Assembly: GCA_022793355.1 (NCBI GenBank)
Contig: JAAWCR010000070.1
Coordinates: 1 to 12,270, forward strand
Reading direction: 5' to 3'
DNA length: 12,270 nucleotides
Origin: Lawsonibacter sp.
Lineage (GTDB): Bacteria > Bacillota > Clostridia > Oscillospirales > Oscillospiraceae
Below are positions 6,810-12,270 of this stretch, one piece after another; position 1 is the stretch's first letter, and each line of letters opens with the position of its first letter. The notes beneath the pieces are model-generated. The model was not told the DNA's origin, did no database searches, and worked only from the letters and a program-made list of their open reading frames with translations. The position numbers and the translations under genes are program-made.

Positions 6810-7391
6810 ATGAGCTTAGTTCCCTATGTAGTAGAACAGACCAACCGGGGCGAGCGGTCCTACGACATCTTCTCCCGGCTGCTGAACGACCGAATTGTCA
6901 TGCTGTCTGAGGAGGTAAACGACACTACCGCATCCCTGATTGTGGCCCAGCTGCTGTATCTGGAGGCCCAGGACCCCGATAAGGACATCCAGTTTTATAT
7001 CAACAGCCCTGGCGGTTCAGTTACCGCCGGCATGGCTATCTACGACACCATGCAGTATATCAAGTGCGATGTGTCCACCATTTGCATCGGAATGGCCGCC
7101 TCAATGGGGGCGTTCCTGCTGTCCTCCGGCGCCAAGGGGAAGCGGCTGGCCCTGCCTAACGCTGAAATCATGATTCATCAGCCCTCCGCCGGCACCCAGG
7201 GCCAAATTACCGATATGGCCATCCATCTGCGCCGCCTGGAGATAATTAAAAAGCGGATGAATCAGATTTTGTCCGACAACACGGGCAAGCCCATTGAGGT
7301 GGTCACCTCCGATTGCGAACGGGATAACTTTATGACCGCACAGGAGGCCATGGAGTATGGCCTGATTGACAAGGTGATTGACAAGCGGTAA
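6810..7391 (+). CDS. clpP: ATP-dependent Clp protease proteolytic subunit
   Basis: Serine peptidase that forms the tetradecameric chamber of ClpXP and related complexes and degrades unfolded or tagged proteins delivered by a Clp ATPase. It has 193 aa, the usual length for a mature-type Firmicute ClpP. The catalytic triad is S98 in GMAASMGAF, H123 in MIHQPSAG and D172 in CERDNFM, at the standard spacing. The oxyanion segment SPGGSV and the N-terminal PYVVEQTNRGERSYDIFSRL are typical. AAGGAG (6797-6802) lies seven bases before the ATG. It sits between tig and clpX, 48 bp from clpX, so the protease and its unfoldase are almost certainly co-transcribed. Confidence 0.98.
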   Translation: MSLVPYVVEQTNRGERSYDIFSRLLNDRIVMLSEEVNDTTASLIVAQLLYLEAQDPDKDIQFYINSPGGSVTAGMAIYDTMQYIKCDVSTICIGMAASMGAFLLSSGAKGKRLALPNAEIMIHQPSAGTQGQITDMAIHLRRLEIIKKRMNQILSDNTGKPIEVVTSDCERDNFMTAQEAMEYGLIDKVIDKR

Positions 7392-7439
7392 CGAATTCGG
7401 GCGGAGCGATCTGCCAACCCCAGTAAATGAGGTGTTTCC

Positions 7440-8765
7440 ATGGCAAAAAACGAAGATAACAAAAGGGTTCGCTGTTCCTTTTGCGGCAAGCATCAGGATC
7501 AGGTCAAGCGGATGATTGCCGGTCCCGGCGTCTACATCTGCGACGAGTGCGTTGGTCTGTGTATGGAGGCGATGGGGGCCGACCCCATGCTGCTGGACGA
7601 CGAACCGATCATGGGGGACATCCCCGATGCCATCCCCACCCCCAAGGAGATACACGCCGTTCTGGACCAATATATTATCGGTCAGGAGAAGGCTAAGGTG
7701 ACCCTGTCGGTGGCGGTGTATAACCATTATAAGCGTATTTACTTCGGCGGGGCGGAGGATGTGGAACTGCAAAAAAGCAATATCCTTCTGATGGGTCCCA
7801 CCGGCTGCGGTAAGACCCTCTTCGCCCAGACCCTGGCCCGGGTGCTGAAGGTGCCTTTCGCCATTGCGGATGCCACCACACTTACCGAGGCAGGCTATGT
7901 GGGCGACGATGTGGAAAATATTCTTCTGCGCCTGGTTCAGGCCGCCGATTACGATGTTGAGCTGGCGGAGCGGGGGATTATCTATATTGATGAGATGGAT
8001 AAAATCGCCCGGAAGAGCGAAAATACCTCTATTACCCGGGATGTGTCCGGCGAGGGCGTGCAGCAGGCGCTGTTGAAGATTTTGGAGGGCACTGTGGCGA
8101 ACGTCCCACCCCAGGGAGGGCGCAAACACCCCCATCAGGAGTTCATCCAAATTGATACCCACAATATCCTGTTTATCTGTGGCGGTGCATTTGACGGTAT
8201 CGACAAAATTATCGAGCACCGTCTGGACAAACGTTCCCTGGGCTTTGGGGCTGAAGTCAAGAGTAAGAAAGAGCGCAATGTGGGTGAGCTTATGACAGAG
8301 CTTCAGCCCCAGGATTTGCTGAAATACGGTATTATCCCTGAGCTGGTGGGACGTATGCCGGTGGTCACCACCCTGGAATCTCTGAACCGGGAGCAGATGG
8401 TGCGCATCCTCACCGAGCCTAAGAACGCCTTGGTGAAGCAGTACCAGGTGTTGCTGGCCTACGATGAGGTGGAGCTGGAGTTCACCCAGGAGGCCTTGGA
8501 GGCGGTGGCCGACCGGGCGGTGGCCCGGGAAATTGGTGCCCGGGGTCTGCGGGCCATTCTGGAAGAGGTAATGAACCAAATCATGTACGACATCCCCTCT
8601 GATCCCACCATTGTAAAGGTGAGCATCACAGGTCCCTGCGTGGAGGAGGGGGTGGACCCCGACTTGACCCGGGATGCCAAGCGTACCCAGCGGCCCAAGC
8701 TGGGGAAGGCAACTGTCCAGGTGGAGCGGCGGTCCGCGCCCAGCCACCGGGGCTATGTAAGTTGA
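7440..8765 (+). CDS. clpX: ATP-dependent Clp protease ATP-binding subunit ClpX
   Basis: Hexameric AAA+ unfoldase that recognises tagged substrates and threads them into ClpP. It has 441 aa, slightly longer than the usual 415-425. The N-terminal zinc-binding domain carries C12, C15, C34 and C37 in the treble-clef pattern. The AAA+ core has Walker A GPTGCGKT at 119-126, the GYVGDD pore-loop region, and Walker B IIYIDEMDK with D184-E185. The RKSENTSITRDVSGEGVQQ block and sensor-2 REIGARGLR are also present. The ClpP-docking loop reads LGF (267-269) where E. coli has IGF, a conservative variant. A short basic tail follows the core. The start has GAGGTG five bases upstream of the ATG. Confidence 0.98.
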   Translation: MAKNEDNKRVRCSFCGKHQDQVKRMIAGPGVYICDECVGLCMEAMGADPMLLDDEPIMGDIPDAIPTPKEIHAVLDQYIIGQEKAKVTLSVAVYNHYKRIYFGGAEDVELQKSNILLMGPTGCGKTLFAQTLARVLKVPFAIADATTLTEAGYVGDDVENILLRLVQAADYDVELAERGIIYIDEMDKIARKSENTSITRDVSGEGVQQALLKILEGTVANVPPQGGRKHPHQEFIQIDTHNILFICGGAFDGIDKIIEHRLDKRSLGFGAEVKSKKERNVGELMTELQPQDLLKYGIIPELVGRMPVVTTLESLNREQMVRILTEPKNALVKQYQVLLAYDEVELEFTQEALEAVADRAVAREIGARGLRAILEEVMNQIMYDIPSDPTIVKVSITGPCVEEGVDPDLTRDAKRTQRPKLGKATVQVERRSAPSHRGYVS

Positions 8766-8786
8766 CAGAACACATAATCGAAATGG

Positions 8787-8829
8787 AACGCCCCGCAGTC
8801 CTGTCCCCACAGCGGGGAAGCGGGGCGTT
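8787..8829 (+). terminator. Strong hairpin between clpX and lon with a minimal U-tract
   Basis: A perfect 8 bp stem CGCCCCGC/GCGGGGCG (8789-8796 with 8820-8827) is extended by two A-T pairs. It encloses a second hairpin (TCCCC/GGGGA, 8804-8808 with 8814-8818). Only three T residues follow before a run of C. It looks like a weak or leaky terminator or an mRNA-stabilising structure separating clpX from lon. Because no promoter is visible between it and lon, some read-through is likely needed. Confidence 0.55.
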
Positions 8830-8862
8830 TCCCCCTACTCCGACGAGAGGAAGTGAGCATCC

Positions 8863-11292
8863 GTGAGCAAAGAGTGGGATATCCTCAACACTACTACTAT
8901 GCCCGCCATCGCCCTGCGGGGATTAACCGTATTTCCCAATGTGCTGATTCATTTTGAGGTGGCTCGAGAGGCCTCTGTGAAGGCACTGGAGGCCGCCATG
9001 ACCGCCGGAAGCCCCGTGTTCCTGGTGGGGCAGAAGGACATTGCCGTGGAGGAGCCTGAGCTGGACGACCTGTATCAGGTGGGCACAATTTCCCACATCC
9101 GCCAGATTCTCCGCATGCCTGGGGACAATGTGCGGGTGATGGTGGAGGGCCAGGCCAGAGGACGGGTTCTTCAGCTGCTGCGCACCGAGCCATACCTGGA
9201 GGCGGAGGTGCGGGAGATTCCCGCCGCAGAGTCCCCCGCCCGAGGCAGCGCCAGAACGGAGGCCCTGATGCGCGCCACCTATGAGCTGTTCCAAAACTAT
9301 GCGGAGCTGTCCCCCAAGCTGGCCCCCGACCTGATGGTCCATGTGCTGGCCAGTCAGGACCCGGGACACATTGCCGACTATATCGCCCAAAATATCCCCA
9401 TGCGCAACAGCGACAAGCAATCCGTGCTGGAGGAGCTGCGGCCCGCCCGCCGGTTAGAGAAACTTTACCGGCTGCTGGAGCGGGAGGTGGAAATTCTCTC
9501 GCTGGACCAGGAGATTCAGGAGCGGGCCCGGGAACAGATGAGCGACCACCAGCGGGATTACTACCTTCGGGAGCAGATCAAGGCCATCCAAACCGAGCTG
9601 GGGGAGGAGGCCGACGAGATTGAGGAGTACCGGGAGAGGATTGCCAAAGCGGATCTGCCCAATGAGGTACGGGAAAAGCTGAACAAGGAGCTGGGCCGGC
9701 TGGCGAAGCAGTCCTACAGCTCCTCCGAAGGTACAGTCCTGCGGGGCTATCTGGACGTCTGCCTGGAGCTGCCCTGGGGGAAGAAAACCCGGGAGAAGGT
9801 GAATGTTTCCGCGGTGCGCAAGGTGCTGGACCAGGACCATTTCGGCTTGGACAAGGTGAAGAACCGCATTTTGGAATTTGTGGCCGTCAAGCAGCTGGCA
9901 CCGGAGCTGAAAGGACAAGTGCTCTGCCTGGTAGGGCCTCCGGGTGTGGGTAAGACCTCCATTGCCATGTCCATGGCGAAAGCTATGAACCGGAAGCTGG
10001 CCCGGGTTTCTCTGGGTGGGGTCAGCGACGAGGCGGAAATTCGCGGCCACCGCAAGACCTATGTTGGGGCCATGCCCGGCCGAATCATCTCAGCCATCCA
10101 TCAGGCCAAGAGCTGTAACCCACTGATTCTTTTGGATGAAATTGACAAGTTGGGCTATGACCACCGGGGGGACCCCTCCTCCGCGCTGTTGGAAGTGTTG
10201 GACGGGGAGCAGAATTCCACCTTCCGGGACAACTTTTTAGAGGTGTCTTTCGACCTGTCCGAGGTGCTGTTCGTTACCACCGCCAACACCACCGACACCA
10301 TCCCGCGTCCCCTTTTGGACCGGATGGAGGTGATTGAGCTGTCCAGCTACACCGACGAGGAGAAGGTACAGATTGCGAAAAAACATCTGCTGCCCAAGGA
10401 GATAAAACGCCATGGGCTGTCCAAGGGGCAGCTGAGGGTAACCGATGGAGCCCTGCGGGAGATTATCGCCGCTTACACCAGGGAATCGGGCGTCCGTGTG
10501 CTGGAGCGCCGCCTGGCCGCTGTATGCCGTAAGACGGCTATGCGTGTGGTGACAGATGATGTAAAGGTTATCCACGTTACAGATAAGAACCTGGAGGAAT
10601 TTCTGGGCGTACCCCGTTACCACCCGGAGCGGCAGGCTCTGGAGGAGCGGGTGGGTGTGGTCAACGGACTGGCCTGGACCTCCGTGGGGGGGGAACTGTT
10701 GGAGGTGGAGGTCAATGTGGTCTCTGGCTCCGGCAAGGTGGAGCTTACCGGCAACCTGGGGGATGTGATGAAGGAGTCGGCCCATGCTGCCCTCAGCTTC
10801 ATCCGCAGCCAGGCCGACCGGCTGAATATCCCCACCGATTTTTACAAAGAAAAGGATATTCATGTCCATTTTCCGGAAGGTGCGGTTCCAAAGGACGGCC
10901 CCTCCGCCGGCATCGCCATCACGACCGCCATGGTATCCGCCCTTACCGGTTGCCCGGTGCGCCGGGGAATCGCCATGACCGGCGAGGTCACCCTCCGGGG
11001 GCGGGTGCTGCCCATTGGGGGGCTGAAGGAAAAGACCATGGCCGCCTTCCGAAATGGGGTCAGGACCGTTATCATCCCCGCTGACAACGCCAAGGATTTG
11101 GAGGAAATCGACCAGACCGTGCGGGCAGCCCTCCAGTTTGTACTGGTGGAGCGTGCGGACCAGGTACTGGTCCACGCGTTGAACCGTCCCACTGAAGCCG
11201 CGCCCGCGCAGAAGCGGAGCCACGCTAGAAAGTCGGAGGAGTTGCCCCCTGTCCCGCCGGAACCAAAGGGTGATTCCCGTCTGCGCCAGTAA
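8863..11292 (+). CDS. lon: ATP-dependent protease La (LonA)
   Basis: Soluble hexameric AAA+ serine protease that degrades misfolded and regulatory proteins. It has 809 aa against 784 in E. coli and about 774 in B. subtilis. The N-terminal LON substrate-binding domain starts at PAIALRGLTVFPNV (14 onwards). The AAA+ module has Walker A GPPGVGKT at 358-365, Walker B ILLDEIDK with D425-E426, and the RPLLDRMEVI segment. The C-terminal protease domain carries the Ser-Lys dyad, S681 in KDGPSAG and K724 in GGLKEK, 43 residues apart as in E. coli. The extra length is a Pro/charged tail of about 35 residues after the protease domain. The start is GTG 8863; AAGTGAG and GAGAGG precede it, whereas the next Met (residue 14) lacks an RBS. 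There is no transmembrane segment, so it is LonA and not LonB. Confidence 0.97.
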   Translation: MSKEWDILNTTTMPAIALRGLTVFPNVLIHFEVAREASVKALEAAMTAGSPVFLVGQKDIAVEEPELDDLYQVGTISHIRQILRMPGDNVRVMVEGQARGRVLQLLRTEPYLEAEVREIPAAESPARGSARTEALMRATYELFQNYAELSPKLAPDLMVHVLASQDPGHIADYIAQNIPMRNSDKQSVLEELRPARRLEKLYRLLEREVEILSLDQEIQERAREQMSDHQRDYYLREQIKAIQTELGEEADEIEEYRERIAKADLPNEVREKLNKELGRLAKQSYSSSEGTVLRGYLDVCLELPWGKKTREKVNVSAVRKVLDQDHFGLDKVKNRILEFVAVKQLAPELKGQVLCLVGPPGVGKTSIAMSMAKAMNRKLARVSLGGVSDEAEIRGHRKTYVGAMPGRIISAIHQAKSCNPLILLDEIDKLGYDHRGDPSSALLEVLDGEQNSTFRDNFLEVSFDLSEVLFVTTANTTDTIPRPLLDRMEVIELSSYTDEEKVQIAKKHLLPKEIKRHGLSKGQLRVTDGALREIIAAYTRESGVRVLERRLAAVCRKTAMRVVTDDVKVIHVTDKNLEEFLGVPRYHPERQALEERVGVVNGLAWTSVGGELLEVEVNVVSGSGKVELTGNLGDVMKESAHAALSFIRSQADRLNIPTDFYKEKDIHVHFPEGAVPKDGPSAGIAITTAMVSALTGCPVRRGIAMTGEVTLRGRVLPIGGLKEKTMAAFRNGVRTVIIPADNAKDLEEIDQTVRAALQFVLVERADQVLVHALNRPTEAAPAQKRSHARKSEELPPVPPEPKGDSRLRQ

Positions 11293-11302
11293 GGGGGACA
11301 GT

Positions 11303-11896
11303 ATGACAGTGAATTTACAGAAAGCGGAATTTGTGCTGTCCGCTGTTTCGCCCAAACACTTTATTCAGGACGGCCTGCCCCAGGTAGCCTTTGCCGGCCG
11401 GTCCAATGTGGGAAAGTCCTCCGTCATCAACCGGCTGCTCAACCGGAAAAATTTTGCCCGGGTGGGGGCAGCGCCGGGAAAAACCGTCCATGTGAACTAC
11501 TTCATCATTGACAAGGCCTTTTACCTGGTGGATCTGCCCGGCTACGGTTACGCCAAGGTGTCCAAAGCGGAGCGGGACCGATGGGGGAGGCTGATGGAGG
11601 ACTACTTCGACCGGCCCGACCTGCTGACCCTAGGGGTGATGATTGTAGATGCCCGGCACAAGCCCACCGCCGACGACTGCACCATGTTCCGGTGGTTCCG
11701 GGATACTGGCTGTCCTCTTGTGATTGTGGCGAATAAGCTGGATAAACTGAAAAAGAGCGAGATTGAACCCAATCTCCAGCTCATTCGGGACATCCTGAAG
11801 CTGGAGGAGAAGGACCGTTTCATTCCCTTCTCCGCCGAAAAGGGGACGGGGCGTGAGGAGCTGCTCTCGGCTATTTTTACTGGAATTGAAAAATAG
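11303..11896 (+). CDS. engB: Ribosome biogenesis GTP-binding protein YsxC/EngB (YihA)
   Basis: TrmE-Era-class GTPase needed for 50S subunit assembly. It has 197 aa, close to B. subtilis YsxC (about 195). G1 is GRSNVGKS at 32-39, followed by the switch segment GKTVHVNYF, G3 DLPGYG from 77, G4 NKLD at 144-147, and G5 SAEKG near the C-terminus. The frame is open from GTG 11270 inside lon. I chose ATG 11303 because AGGGGGA lies about five bases upstream, and MTVNLQKAEFVLSAVSP matches the family N-terminus. It follows the lon stop by ten bases. The lon-engB order is conserved in Firmicutes. Its TAG stop (11894-11896) forms one end of a palindrome shared with the converging minus-strand gene. Confidence 0.96.
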   Translation: MTVNLQKAEFVLSAVSPKHFIQDGLPQVAFAGRSNVGKSSVINRLLNRKNFARVGAAPGKTVHVNYFIIDKAFYLVDLPGYGYAKVSKAERDRWGRLMEDYFDRPDLLTLGVMIVDARHKPTADDCTMFRWFRDTGCPLVIVANKLDKLKKSEIEPNLQLIRDILKLEEKDRFIPFSAEKGTGREELLSAIFTGIEK

Positions 11897-11915
11897 AGCG
11901 GCAAGCGCCGCTCTA
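11894..11915 (-). terminator. Intrinsic terminator of the minus-strand gene, shared stop-codon palindrome
   Basis: A perfect 9 bp inverted repeat, TAGAGCGGC (11894-11902) with GCCGCTCTA (11907-11915), has an AAGC loop. Read on the minus strand it is followed directly by TTTTTC, a good U-tract. On the plus strand the hairpin is followed by ACGGGG, so termination of engB would rely on the hairpin alone. The two ends of the stem are the TAG stops of engB and of the converging gene. Confidence 0.8.
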
Positions 11916-12121
11916 CGGGGATATGTAGTATTCAAACATTGCCTGAACATCCTCGGCCTGATCGATATGTTCCTGTGCCAGGGCCTTGGCTTGGAGCTGT
12001 CCAGACTGGCCAGCGCGGCGGCCTTGATTTGCAGACGCAGGACAAACTCATGTGAGTATTCGATGGTGTTTTTTAAGATGGTTGAGGGAATAGGGAACAG
12101 CAGCTGTTTTTTTGGGTCCAT
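11913..12121 (-). pseudogene. Small helical protein gene with an apparent one-base frameshift
   Basis: On the minus strand, ATG at 12121-12119 follows AAAAGGGAG (12138-12130), an excellent Shine-Dalgarno eight bases away. The frame reads MDPKKQLLFPIPSTIL and continues to about ALASLDSSK. Just after that it loses sense near 11986-11992 and runs on into DNA antisense to engB. In the frame one base away, a matching C-terminus begins KALAQEHIDQAEDVQAMFEY and ends in TAG at 11915-11913, exactly at the terminator. Restoring one base, so that AAGCCAAGGCC on the minus strand becomes AAGGCCAAGGCC, joins both parts into 69 residues, probably alpha-helical and soluble. I do not recognise the family. It may be a recent pseudogene or a sequencing error at a repeated hexamer. 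No slippery heptamer supports programmed frameshifting. Confidence 0.6.
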
Positions 12122-12161
12122 TTTGAAAACTCCCTTTTCAGATTGGTGTTGCTCAACGCCA

Positions 12162-12183
12162 TTTGACAAAATGATTCGTCAAA
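12162..12183. promoter_or_regulatory. Inverted repeat TTTGAC-N10-GTCAAA, operator-like
   Basis: Six-base arms TTTGAC (12162-12167) and GTCAAA (12178-12183) flank ten A/T-rich bases. The arm centres are 16 bp apart, so a dimeric regulator could bind them. The dyad is about 40 bp upstream of the minus-strand gene's start codon. The left arm also contains a perfect TTGACA on the plus strand (12163-12168), but no good -10 follows. No regulator is identified. Confidence 0.35.
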
Positions 12184-12193
12184 ATATCTAAAG

Positions 12194-12223
12194 CGAGCAG
12201 TCACCCATACAGATAACTGCTCG
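12194..12223 (-). terminator. Hairpin CGAGCAGT/ACTGCTCG with a U-rich tail on the minus strand
   Basis: The perfect 8 bp arms 12194-12201 and 12216-12223 enclose a 14-base loop. Reading leftward on the minus strand, the stem is followed by CTTTAGATATTTT, so this could end a minus-strand transcript arriving from beyond the right edge. It could also be a leader element of the small minus-strand gene. The tail is broken by G and A residues, so the terminator call is tentative. Confidence 0.4.
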
Positions 12224-12270
12224 ATAAATTGGATGTTTTCATTTAGGATATTTGAGATAAGATACTTGCA

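Noticed and set aside
8762..8778. Perfect -35 consensus TTGACA followed by CATAAT at the clpX stop codon
   Set aside because: The two hexamers are only 5 bp apart, and nothing resembling a -10 lies 16-18 bp after TTGACA, so they cannot form a promoter together.
11986..11992. Programmed ribosomal frameshift in the small minus-strand gene
   Set aside because: There is no X XXY YYZ slippery heptamer and no clear downstream pseudoknot or stop-codon context. A simple one-base loss explains the break better.
11630..12169. 179-codon minus-strand ORF with a TTG start spanning the engB 3' end
   Set aside because: Only its first part is a credible gene. After about 11990 it has left the natural frame and merely reads antisense to engB. 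The ATG at 12121 with its RBS is a better start than the TTG.
12163..12191. Plus-strand promoter starting from TTGACA at 12163-12168
   Set aside because: The bases 16-18 bp downstream (TATCTA, ATCTAA, TCTAAA) match the -10 consensus poorly, and no plus-strand gene follows inside the window.

Overview
The window reads as ordinary chromosomal DNA from a GC-rich, Gram-positive member of the Clostridia. The protein style and gene order best fit the Oscillospiraceae (Flavonifractor/Intestinimonas-like); this lineage guess is inference from memory, not a search. All clear protein genes but one lie on the + strand, with short gaps and strong Shine-Dalgarno sites.

Region 1 (1-1978): a 5'-truncated rbgA/ylqF (50S-assembly GTPase), then rnhB (RNase HII) and yraN (nuclease-fold protein, UPF0102). 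rnhB and yraN overlap by four bases. The 158 bp between rbgA and rnhB holds a hydrophobic ORF that is in frame with rbgA.

Region 2 (1991-5086): a clear sigma-A-type promoter drives thrC (threonine synthase), followed closely by a calcineurin-like metallophosphoesterase and a xylose-isomerase-like TIM-barrel protein. The latter two have no assignable substrate.

Region 3 (5087-11896): the protein quality-control cluster tig - clpP - clpX - lon - engB(ysxC/yihA). It covers nascent-chain folding, two ATP-dependent proteolysis machines and a second 50S-assembly GTPase. The tig promoter has an extended -10 and is followed by a GC-rich leader hairpin. Strong hairpins without good U-tracts sit between tig and clpP and between clpX and lon. 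I see no CIRCE or CtsR operator.

Region 4 (11894-12270): a small minus-strand gene converges on engB. It has a good RBS and a terminator, but its reading frame breaks once; restoring one base in a repeated hexamer gives a clean 69-residue product. The stop codons of engB and this gene are the two ends of one palindrome. Beyond it lie two dyad symmetries with no gene.

I found no tRNA, rRNA, insertion sequence, prophage, CRISPR array or defence system, and nothing I would call a new multi-gene system. The observations most worth a second look are the frameshifted minus-strand gene and its shared terminator, the GAG-for-GRG change in RNase HII, an altered metal-ligand position in the TIM-barrel protein, and the in-frame hydrophobic ORF after rbgA.
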